6,325 nucleotides of DNA from Pseudomonadota bacterium (lineage in GTDB: Bacteria; Pseudomonadota; Gammaproteobacteria; Burkholderiales; Gallionellaceae): NCBI GenBank assembly GCA_021783525.1, contig JAJXTT010000114.1:1-6325 (forward strand), given 5' to 3'. Under the pieces are notes generated by a model. It was given only the letters and a program-made list of their open reading frames with translations. It was not told where the DNA came from and made no database searches. Position numbers and translations under genes: made by a program. Of this stretch, positions 1 through 5,354 are shown in pieces; within the stretch, counting starts at the first letter, position 1, and every line of letters begins with the position of its first letter.

Positions 1-1559
1 AACCCAGGGCGATCGTGTTCGATATCCTGTTCAGCGAACGCGACGAATTCAGGCCGGATAGCGACCGCGAGTTCAATCGCTCCCTGCAGGGATTGAGCAA
101 CGTGTATTTCCCGATGGTGAGGCGCGATGCGGAACTGGACAAACAGGGCGCTCCCGCTGCGCAAGTGGCGGCCATGCTCGGTTTGCTGCGCACGGAACAT
201 GCCGACGACGGTGCTCGCATCGCCGTGTTGCCGCCCCTGGCCGTGGATCCGGCGTACTGGCGCACGGGCACCATCAATTTCGAGGAGGATTCCGACGGCG
301 TGGGGCGGCGCTACCAGCTTTATACCGACGCGTACGGTTGGCTCATTCCGTCATTGCCGGCGAGAGTGGCGCGGGACCTGGGCTATGTGGTCCCGAAACA
401 GACAGATATGGTGCTGGCTTGGCGCGGGGAGCCGGGTGCGTTCAAGCATATCCCCTATGTCGATCTGTACGAGGATTTCAATCGCGAGCATGCGCGGCGC
501 CCCGCCGACGAATTGAAAGACAAGATCGTCATCATCGGTACGGCGGCAACCGGCCTGCACGATGTGCGCGTGACGCCGATGGCCAGTCTCTATCCCGGCA
601 TGGAGATATTGGCGACTGCCATCGACGACCTGAAAAACCAGCGCATGATGCACCGTACGCTCGGCGACTTCGCCCTGTACCTGACGTTCCTGTTGCTGGC
701 CTTGCTGAACATCGCCTTCCTGCGCGGCATGAATGCGATCAAGGTGGGTGTCGCCCTGCTCTCGACCAGCCTGCTGGCGCTGCTCGTCAGTTATCTTGCG
801 GTGGCCCGGCTGTACCTGCTGCCGGTGCTGTCCCCGCTGATGCTGGCGTGGGCGTGCTATTTTGCCTTTGCCCTGCGCGAGTACCTGGTGGAACGCCAAT
901 CGCGGGAGCAGGCGGTGCGGATGTTCAGCCGCTTCGTCAACCCGCACGTGGTCAAAGAGCTGGTCTCACATGGCGGCCTGAGCCGTGCCGGCGAGAGCCG
1001 CCAGATCACCATCCTGTTTTCCGACATACGCGGCTTCACCACCTTGTCGGAAAAGCGCACGCCGCAACAGGTGGTCGATCTGCTCAATCGCTATTTCACG
1101 CTGCAGGTCGAGGTGGTGTTCCGTCACGGCGGTTCGCTGGACAAGTTCATCGGCGATGCCATCATGGCGTTCTGGGGTGCTCCGCTGGACGATCCGGACC
1201 ATGCACGCCATGCGGTGGAAGCGGCGATCGAGATGGGCCGGGTGTTGCAACGGTTCAAGAAGGAGTTGGGCGAGGAAGATGCGAACTTCGATGTGGGCAT
1301 CGGCATCCATACCGGTCCGGCCGTGGTCGGGCTGATCGGTTCCGAACAGCGTCGCGAATATACCGCGATCGGCGACACCGTGAACCTCGGCAGCCGCATC
1401 GAGGGGCTGACCAAGGGGGTGTCGCGCATCCTGGTCTCGCGCGAGACGATGGAAGCCTGTGGCGACGCGTTCGAATTCAAGTCATTCGGGTCGTTTAAGG
1501 TCAAGGGGCGCGAGCAGGAAGTGGAACTGTTTGCGCCGGTCGAAAAGGAAGGAGCTTGA
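1..1559 (+). CDS. CHASE2-domain class III adenylate cyclase (5' end outside window)
   Basis: Membrane-bound cyclase predicted to convert ATP to cAMP in response to a periplasmic signal. The frame is open from base 3 and reads into a CHASE2-like core (residues RAIVFDILFSE), so the GTG at 15 is internal and the true start lies left of the window. CHASE2 runs to about base 650. Three hydrophobic helices follow at about 669-722, 735-806 and 809-877, then a short linker and a cytoplasmic cyclase domain at about 1000-1500. Metal-binding Asp codons are at 1023 (FSDIRGFT) and 1155 (DKFIGDAIMAFWG). The base-selecting Lys is at 1143, the second base-contact position at 1362 is Thr, and transition-state Asn and Arg are at 1383 and 1395. 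Lys plus Thr is the class IIIb adenylate cyclase pattern, so all catalytic positions look intact. The stop overlaps the start of the SH3b gene. The signal sensed by CHASE2 cannot be read from sequence. Family call is secure; cAMP rather than cGMP is inferred from residues. Confidence 0.93.
   Translation, partial: PRAIVFDILFSERDEFRPDSDREFNRSLQGLSNVYFPMVRRDAELDKQGAPAAQVAAMLGLLRTEHADDGARIAVLPPLAVDPAYWRTGTINFEEDSDGVGRRYQLYTDAYGWLIPSLPARVARDLGYVVPKQTDMVLAWRGEPGAFKHIPYVDLYEDFNREHARRPADELKDKIVIIGTAATGLHDVRVTPMASLYPGMEILATAIDDLKNQRMMHRTLGDFALYLTFLLLALLNIAFLRGMNAIKVGVALLSTSLLALLVSYLAVARLYLLPVLSPLMLAWACYFAFALREYLVERQSREQAVRMFSRFVNPHVVKELVSHGGLSRAGESRQITILFSDIRGFTTLSEKRTPQQVVDLLNRYFTLQVEVVFRHGGSLDKFIGDAIMAFWGAPLDDPDHARHAVEAAIEMGRVLQRFKKELGEEDANFDVGIGIHTGPAVVGLIGSEQRREYTAIGDTVNLGSRIEGLTKGVSRILVSRETMEACGDAFEFKSFGSFKVKGREQEVELFAPVEKEGA
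1545..1554 (+). promoter_or_regulatory. Ribosome binding site of the SH3b gene, inside the cyclase 3' end
   Basis: The purine run AAGGAAGGAG lies in the last codons of the cyclase. It ends 4 bases before the ATG at 1559 and 7 bases before the second ATG at 1562. Spacing favours 1562 as initiator, but the two starts differ by one Met only. Its place inside the upstream gene, next to the TGATG overlap, fits translational coupling. Confidence 0.6.
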
Positions 1560-2056
1560 TGATGAGGAACGTCTTTGCATTATGTCTGCTGCTGGGCTTC
1601 GCGCCGGCAGCGTGGGCTGTCGGATACGCCTACACGATACGCGCGAGCGAACTGAAAGCAAAACCCTACACCGACGCGCAGACGCTGACATCGCTGCCCC
1701 CCCGCAGCAAAGTCGAAGTGCTGGGGCGGCAGGCGGGCTGGACCCATGTCAAATCGGTCTCCTTCAGCGGCTGGGTGAGGATGCTGAACCTGCAGCTGGA
1801 AGCGAACGACCAGAGCAGGCGCGGAGACAACGGCCTGAGCGCCCTGTTCAATGTCGCTTCCACCGGCAGGAGCAGCAGCACGGTGACCACGGGGATACGC
1901 GGACTGTCGGAGGAGCAATTGAAGAACACAAAGCCCAACCCGCAGGAATTGCAGGCCGCGAAACGCTATGCCGTGAACCGCCAGGAAGCGCAGCGTTTCG
2001 CTGCTGCGGGAAAGTTGCATGCGCAGAGCATGGATTATCTGAGTGGAGGCCAATGA
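1559..2056 (+). CDS. Exported SH3b-domain protein
   Basis: Small secreted protein of 165 residues from ATG 1559 (164 from ATG 1562). Residues 1-20 form a Sec signal peptide: Arg3, a hydrophobic core, and a probable cut after Ala-Trp-Ala at 18-20. Residues 25-80 look like a bacterial SH3 (SH3b) fold, with YTIRASELKAKP, then PPRSKVEVLGRQAGWTHV, then FSGWVRM. Such domains usually bind peptidoglycan or peptides. Residues 83-111 are polar and Ser/Thr/Gly-rich and probably flexible. Residues 112-161 start GIRGLSEEQLKN and look helical, ending AAGKLHAQSMDYL; I recognise no named domain there. The start overlaps the cyclase stop and the stop overlaps the protease start, which ties the gene to both. 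I infer a periplasmic partner or adaptor for the protease or for the CHASE2 sensor; binding target unknown. Export and SH3b calls are good; the role is speculative. Confidence 0.85.
   Translation: MMRNVFALCLLLGFAPAAWAVGYAYTIRASELKAKPYTDAQTLTSLPPRSKVEVLGRQAGWTHVKSVSFSGWVRMLNLQLEANDQSRRGDNGLSALFNVASTGRSSSTVTTGIRGLSEEQLKNTKPNPQELQAAKRYAVNRQEAQRFAAAGKLHAQSMDYLSGGQ
2045..2049 (+). promoter_or_regulatory. Ribosome binding site of the M48 protease gene
   Basis: GGAGG lies within the last codons of the SH3b gene, 3 bases before the ATG at 2053 and 6 before the ATG at 2056. The longer spacing favours 2056 as the initiator. This repeats the tandem ATGATG layout at the start of the SH3b gene. Confidence 0.6.
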
Positions 2057-2907
2057 TGAGAACGAATCGGACGATGGTCTTGTTGTGCCTGCTGTCTTCG
2101 GCGCTGCCCGCTGCGGCATTCGATCTGGGCAGCATCGACTGGCAAAAGGCGGTCGATACCGTGCAGAAAGTTCAGAAAGCCAATACCGACATCGATGAAC
2201 CGCAGGAGATCGCGCTGGGCGAGGGGATCGCCAGCAATCTGCTGGGAGCGGCCCCCCTGTTGGACAATCCTGCGGCACAGCAATATGTGAACCGCGTAGG
2301 GCGCTGGCTCACCCTGCAAACGGAACGTCCCGATCTGCCCTGGCAATTCGGCGTGCTGGACGACAACGACGTGAACGCCTTCGCCGCCCCCGGCGGCTAT
2401 GTGTTCATTACCAAGGGACTGCTGGCGCAAATGAACAGTGAAGCGGAGCTTGCCGGCGTGCTGGCGCACGAGATATCGCATGTATTGCGTAAGCATCATC
2501 TTCAGGCGATCAAAAAGGGGGCACGAACCGAGTTGCTGTCCGACCTTGCGAACGAGGCGCTGAAGGGCAAAGGCGCCAATCCCGCGCTGAACAAGCTGGT
2601 CAGCGCGGGAACGGAGGTCTATGCGCGCGGCCTGGACAAGAGCGACGAGTTCGAGGCCGACCGCATGGGGGTGGTGATCGCCGCGCGGGGAGGCTACGAC
2701 CCTTACGGATTGCCCGCGGTGCTACAGACGCTGCAATCGATCAATCCCAGCGATTCCAGCGTGGCGTTGATGTTCAAGACTCATCCCGCGCTGGCGGATC
2801 GCCTGAGTCTGCTCGACAAGGAGATGACGGGCCAATTCGCCAGGTTTGACAATCAACCCGAACTCGCTCCGCGCTTCTTCCAGGCGTTGGGCGCGGGAAA
2901 GAAATAA
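2053..2907 (+). CDS. Exported M48-family zinc metalloprotease (BepA/LoiP-like)
   Basis: Periplasmic zinc endopeptidase of 284 residues from ATG 2053. Residues 1-22 are a signal peptide (Arg3 and Arg6, hydrophobic stretch from 8, probable cut after Ala20-Ala21-Ala22). There is no lipobox, so it should be soluble, unlike the lipoprotein LoiP. The catalytic motif HEISH is at residues 139-143, with zinc-binding His139 and His143 and catalytic Glu140. The third ligand is probably Glu199 in EFEAD (199-203). The family signature NAFAAPGGYVFITKGLL precedes the active site, and THPALADRL with His244 follows, at the place where BepA has a regulatory His. BepA's C-terminal TPR repeats are absent: the protein ends about 40 residues after His244. 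The frame stays open upstream to 1459, but that part lies over the SH3b gene and lacks a signal peptide at its own start, so 2053/2056 is the real start. The likely role is degrading misassembled envelope proteins. Family certain; substrate unknown. Confidence 0.93.
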   Translation: MMRTNRTMVLLCLLSSALPAAAFDLGSIDWQKAVDTVQKVQKANTDIDEPQEIALGEGIASNLLGAAPLLDNPAAQQYVNRVGRWLTLQTERPDLPWQFGVLDDNDVNAFAAPGGYVFITKGLLAQMNSEAELAGVLAHEISHVLRKHHLQAIKKGARTELLSDLANEALKGKGANPALNKLVSAGTEVYARGLDKSDEFEADRMGVVIAARGGYDPYGLPAVLQTLQSINPSDSSVALMFKTHPALADRLSLLDKEMTGQFARFDNQPELAPRFFQALGAGKK

Positions 2908-2983
2908 GACGAGCGGCGCTGGCGGTTGCCGGCTCCCGGTTTGGCTGGCGGGGGTCAACGCGAGACTGGTTGAATCCGCTGCG

Positions 2984-3463
2984 TTACAGGTCAGACAGGG
3001 GCTTGTCGGCAAGCTTGTCATCCTTGATGCTCAATTGTCCGATGACTTCGACCAGGGACCTGTCCAAGGCAAGCAAAGCCGATTCGGATAGCCCCTGCAG
3101 CGCTTCCGGCAGTATTCCTTCAGCGGGCCCCGGTGCATTTTTCAGTATTTTTGAGGCAGCGTCAGTCAGGCGCAAACCAACTCGCCTCTGGTCTTCCTTG
3201 CTTCGCTCCTTGATCACCAGGCCGTGCGCGACAAGCTTCTCGACAAGCTGGCTGCAGGTCGACTGGTGTATGGAAAGGCGCTCGGCCAGTTCGGAGACGC
3301 CGATATCTGGCGTCCTCGCCACCTCCTGCAATATCCACAATTGCGAACCTGTGACCCCGCAACTTTCCTCCACTTCGCGAAAATGCTGGCGAACAGAGCC
3401 AAAGATGATGCGGAATTTCTTAAGCACCTGAACCGAAAGCTGGCTTTTGTTGCGCTTGGCCAA
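2984..3463 (-). CDS. MarR-family transcriptional regulator
   Basis: Winged-helix DNA-binding repressor or activator of the MarR family, acting as a dimer. From the TTG at 3463 it has 159 residues, usual for the family. The frame extends to an ATG at 3526 (180 residues). I prefer the TTG because AAAGGGG sits 7 bases upstream of it (3477-3471), while the ATG has no Shine-Dalgarno and follows an AT-rich promoter-like segment. The extra 21 residues are also unlike a MarR N-terminus. Numbered from the ATG, the helix-turn-helix spans about 61-106 (SQLWILQEVA, then VSELAERLSIHQSTCSQLVEKL). The wing carries DQRR at 112-115, the family's DxRR motif. Two Cys are present: Cys56 at the dimer/DNA-domain border and Cys91 in the recognition helix. 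The gene is convergent with the protease, with 76 bases between, and divergent from the Pal-like gene, which is a plausible target along with its own promoter. Ligand unknown. Confidence 0.88.
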   Translation of the reverse strand: MAKRNKSQLSVQVLKKFRIIFGSVRQHFREVEESCGVTGSQLWILQEVARTPDIGVSELAERLSIHQSTCSQLVEKLVAHGLVIKERSKEDQRRVGLRLTDAASKILKNAPGPAEGILPEALQGLSESALLALDRSLVEVIGQLSIKDDKLADKPLSDL

Positions 3464-3525
3464 TTCAGTGCCCCTTTCCGGGAATCGCGCAGACCGGTTC
3501 GGGATCGTATCTTCCGGAAAAAACA

Positions 3526-3534
3526 TTTATATCA
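3526..3534 (-). promoter_or_regulatory. Candidate extended -10 promoter for the MarR gene
   Basis: Read on the minus strand, bases 3534-3526 give TGATATAAA, an extended -10 (TGn plus TATAAA). A perfect TTGACA lies upstream at 3550-3545, but only 13 bases away, too close for a classical -35, so the extended -10 carries the case. Transcription would start near 3519, inside the longer reading frame, which supports the TTG start at 3463. The AT-rich segment 3527-3540, with CATATG at its centre, could also be an operator; no strong inverted repeat was found. Confidence 0.35.
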
Positions 3535-3585
3535 TATGTATTCATGTCAACTTGATTCACTCCGAAGCGTTTAAGGCAGTGCTTT

Positions 3586-3601
3586 GGCGGGTTTTGGTTG
3601 G
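3586..3601 (+). other. G-rich stretch with two-tier quadruplex pattern upstream of the Pal-like gene
   Basis: Four runs of at least two G (3586-3587, 3589-3591, 3596-3597, 3600-3601) are separated by loops of 1, 4 and 2 bases. Bases 3589-3613 contain only G and T. This could fold as a weak two-layer quadruplex on the coding strand or in the 5' leader. It lies 37 bases or more before the ATG, between the divergent genes. Function not shown; it could be chance. Confidence 0.25.
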
Positions 3602-3624
3602 TTTTTGTTTGTTAAATCTTCGGT

Positions 3625-3629
3625 AAGGA
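3625..3629 (+). promoter_or_regulatory. Ribosome binding site of the Pal-like gene
   Basis: AAGGA lies 8 bases before the ATG at 3638 and decides the start. The frame is open further upstream to a TTG at 3584, but translation from there would put 18 non-signal residues ahead of a textbook lipoprotein signal, so 3638 is preferred. Confidence 0.65.
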
Positions 3630-3637
3630 AATATATC

Positions 3638-4150
3638 ATGAAAAAAATCGCATTCGTTCTGGCTTCATTACTGGTAGCCGCATGTTCGTCCACGCACAAG
3701 GCCGATACGGCGGCCGCACCGCAAGCCGCGCCGCAAACGACCGCCAGCCCGGCGACGGCTTCGGCAACGCCAGCCGAACTGGCTGCGAGCAAGCTTGCGT
3801 CCGAATTGCAGGAGCTTCAAAAGGAAAGCGTCTATTTTGACTTCGACAAGTATGCCGTAAAGCCGGAGTTTCAGGATGCGATTCAGAAGCAGGCCAGTTT
3901 CATCAAGGCGCACAAGAATGACGTGGTCACGCTGGAAGGCAACGCGGACGAGCGCGGGAGCGAGAAATACAATCTGGCTCTGGGAAACAGGCGTGCATTG
4001 GCTGTCCTGAAAAGCCTGGAACACTTGGGTGTGCCGGCCTCCCAGATCAGGACCGTGAGCTTCGGGAAAGGTCATCCGCGCCTCGCGTGCCACGAAGAGA
4101 AATGCTGGAAAGAGAATCGCCGGGTCGATTTCGCGCACAAGCTTGACTAG
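3638..4150 (+). CDS. Pal/OmpA-like peptidoglycan-associated lipoprotein
   Basis: Outer-membrane lipoprotein of 170 residues predicted to bind peptidoglycan and tether the outer membrane to the wall. The lipoprotein signal is MKKIAFVLASLLVAAC: lipobox VAAC with lipidated Cys16, followed by Ser, which favours outer-membrane sorting. Residues 17-50 are an Ala/Thr/Pro-rich linker. The OmpA-like domain spans about 62-168: VYFDFDKYAV, then the peptidoglycan-binding loop GNADERGSEKYNLALGNRRA, with Asp104 and Arg118/Arg119 at the usual diaminopimelate-contact region. The C-terminus has ENRRVDF, as in Pal. Cys151 and Cys156 sit four residues apart just before it and could form a disulfide in the periplasm. 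No tolB, tolA or ybgF gene is adjacent, so this may be a Pal paralogue rather than the Tol-system Pal. It is divergent from the MarR gene and may be its target. Domain call is secure; the paralogue status is inference from context. Confidence 0.92.
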   Translation: MKKIAFVLASLLVAACSSTHKADTAAAPQAAPQTTASPATASATPAELAASKLASELQELQKESVYFDFDKYAVKPEFQDAIQKQASFIKAHKNDVVTLEGNADERGSEKYNLALGNRRALAVLKSLEHLGVPASQIRTVSFGKGHPRLACHEEKCWKENRRVDFAHKLD

Positions 4151-4186
4151 CAATAGTGGCTGCATCGCCGGCCGGAGTTAAAAGGA

Positions 4187-4204
4187 GCCCGGCTTTGGCC
4201 GGGT
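4187..4204 (+). terminator. GC hairpin after the Pal-like gene, possible terminator
   Basis: CCCGGC (4188-4193) and GCCGGG (4198-4203) form a 6-bp stem with loop TTTG, plus a G-T pair outside it. It begins 37 bases after the stop codon. No T-run follows on the plus strand. On the minus strand the stem is followed by CTCCTTTTAAC, a better tract, but no minus-strand gene leads into it. It may end transcription weakly or protect the mRNA 3' end. Confidence 0.4.
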
Positions 4205-4301
4205 CGAATGCAGACTCACGGTTCGGCCGGGTTTCCCTCCTGCGGCGTTCCCGGATTCATTCTTTTATGAAAGTGCGGCAATCCGCGACGGTGGCCCGGT
4301 G

Positions 4302-4661
4302 ATGGACGAGGGGAGACGCAAAGTGCTTGTGCTTAGCGGCCTTTACATCGCTTTCCTGTGCGGGTCGTGGCTCTGGTTTCACCCGTACTTTGTCAGCCAG
4401 CGAGTTCGCGGACAGATATCCATCGGCGCAAGTGCCCGGGAGGTCGAAAGAGCGTTCCAGATACCGACGTACGACTTTCCAGGCTCTGCCTATTGTGGAA
4501 TCGACGGTCCGCCTGTCGTCACCCGGATCGCAATTGATGAAAGCGCGAGGATCCCGATCCTGCCGGTCCCGATGGTAATGGTCACGACGACCGTTTTTTG
4601 CTTCGATCGCGACGATAAAATGGTCGGCATGAAATCCGAGCGGTGGTTCGATGAGTTATAA
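4302..4661 (+). CDS. Small membrane-anchored protein, unrecognised
   Basis: I do not recognise this gene. From ATG 4302 it encodes 119 residues: a basic N-terminus (Arg6, Arg7, Lys8), one hydrophobic segment at about 9-27 (VLVLSGLYIAFLCGSWLWF), then a domain of about 90 residues, probably periplasmic. Residues ISIGASAREVERAFQIP resemble the 'iGxsxxeVxxxlGxP' helix-turn of BamE/SmpA-like small envelope proteins, but the Gly before xP is missing and no lipobox is seen, so this is a weak hint only. Two Cys lie in the outer part (YCG and VFCFD) and could pair. The start is uncertain: ATG 4302 has no clear Shine-Dalgarno, while GTG 4323 has GAGGGGAG 7 bases upstream and would give 112 residues. 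The ATG keeps the positive charges before the membrane segment, which is why I list it. It is separated by 151 bases and a hairpin from the Pal-like gene, so probably a separate transcript. Confidence 0.68.
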   Translation: MDEGRRKVLVLSGLYIAFLCGSWLWFHPYFVSQRVRGQISIGASAREVERAFQIPTYDFPGSAYCGIDGPPVVTRIAIDESARIPILPVPMVMVTTTVFCFDRDDKMVGMKSERWFDEL

Positions 4662-4817
4662 GATTGCCAATTGCGTTTCGAATTGTTGCAGGCGCTCTGG
4701 TCGATGTAGTTGGAGTGATACGGGTTTCCGGTTTCCAGAAATCATGACTGGCAATGCTGCGCACAGCTTCGGTCAGGCGGATAAAATATCGATTCATCAC
4801 GATTGGTGGCACTTAAA
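4662..4817. other. Intergenic segment without recognised feature
   Basis: These 156 bases separate the two small membrane proteins. I see a 7-base tandem duplication (GGTTTCC twice, 4723-4736) and a distant complementary pair, ATTGCCA at 4663-4669 with TGGCAAT at 4749-4755, about 80 bases apart. Neither is long enough to claim a repeat or structured RNA. No terminator with a T-run is visible. A promoter for the following gene is likely somewhere here but could not be placed. Confidence 0.3.
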
Positions 4818-5330
4818 ATGATAGAAACCCTCACGCTGATTACGCTTTGCGTCTTGTTCCTGATCTTCTTCCGTCCCGGCAAAACTCCTCCCCTGGAGAG
4901 TCAGTTGGTGATCGAACGACCGGGTCAGTACAAGATCACGCTCGCGCCAAAATTGAACCTGGCTCAACCCTTCATTGAAGCGATCATCGACAGGCTGGCG
5001 AAGTCCGGTGTTTCGACACAGCATGGCAACGCCAGGCAATTCTTTGCGGTCGGCGACAGGCAAGTGGCGACTGCCCACGGTGATGTCTACCTGCTGGCGA
5101 TCATCGTTCGTGAAGGAATGATCCATTTCATCGGGGTGCAGCCGGTGTCAGGCGATGCTGCAAAGCACCTTGAAACCATCAAAGCCAATGCAAAAGACCT
5201 GCTCAAGGACTTCCTGGTCAGCGACGAGCGCAGCAAGGCACTTGAAGACAGCCTGTTGAGCGCAATTCGGGAAGTATCGGGGGAGAGAGGGATAGTCGTC
5301 GATCAATTGCAGGACCAGGCCGACAAGTGA
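4818..5330 (+). CDS. Small protein with N-terminal membrane anchor, unrecognised
   Basis: I do not recognise a family. ATG 4818 gives 170 residues. GGTGG 8 bases upstream (4805-4809) supports this start; the in-frame TTG at 4803 has no binding site. Residues 3-18 (ETLTLITLCVLFLIFF) form one membrane segment or uncleaved signal anchor, followed by Arg-Pro-Gly-Lys and a mixed alpha/beta-looking domain. That domain has hydrophobic strand-like stretches (DVYLLAIIV, MIHFIGVQPV) and a long charged helix at about 115-160 (HLETIKANAKDLLKDFLV and beyond) ending in a polar tail. With Arg and Lys just after the helix and few charges before it, the bulk may face the cytoplasm, though this is uncertain. 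There is no Cys beyond the membrane segment and no catalytic motif. It is convergent with the ClC gene, with 24 bases between. Coding is supported by good length and a sensible amino-acid mix; function unknown. Confidence 0.75.
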   Translation: MIETLTLITLCVLFLIFFRPGKTPPLESQLVIERPGQYKITLAPKLNLAQPFIEAIIDRLAKSGVSTQHGNARQFFAVGDRQVATAHGDVYLLAIIVREGMIHFIGVQPVSGDAAKHLETIKANAKDLLKDFLVSDERSKALEDSLLSAIREVSGERGIVVDQLQDQADK

Positions 5331-5354
5331 GTTCTGGCAGCGGATGCAGTGCCC

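Noticed and set aside
338..1498. Long plus-strand open frame inside the cyclase gene
   Set aside because: Arg/Ala/Gly-rich low-quality protein without domain features, overlapping an unmistakable cyclase; an out-of-frame shadow.
1459..2052. Long N-terminal extension of the M48 protease frame over the SH3b gene
   Set aside because: The open frame is a GC-rich shadow of the cyclase end and SH3b gene. A clear signal peptide and Shine-Dalgarno mark the start at 2053/2056.
1580..2278. Minus-strand open frame opposite the SH3b and protease genes
   Set aside because: No recognisable domain or ribosome binding site, composition typical of antisense frames in GC-rich DNA, and the plus-strand genes are well supported.
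2908..2983. Possible bidirectional terminator between the convergent protease and MarR genes
   Set aside because: Only short GC-rich partial palindromes around 2925-2945, no stable stem and no T-run in either direction.
3224..3574. Plus-strand open frame opposite the MarR gene
   Set aside because: Antisense to a clear winged-helix gene with the DxRR wing; no Shine-Dalgarno and no recognised domain.
4267..4302. Eleven-residue leader peptide (MKVRQSATVAR) whose stop overlaps the ATG at 4302
   Set aside because: The TGATG overlap is suggestive of coupling, but this mini-frame has no Shine-Dalgarno and no regulatory codon run, so chance is the simplest reading.
4663..4755. Inverted repeat ATTGCCA / TGGCAAT as mobile-element ends
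   Set aside because: Seven bases only, about 80 bases apart, no flanking target duplication and no transposase.
4582..4812. Minus-strand open frame across the gap between the two small membrane proteins
   Set aside because: Thr/Arg-rich protein without a convincing fold, GTG start without Shine-Dalgarno, and it overlaps the end of the better-supported plus-strand gene.
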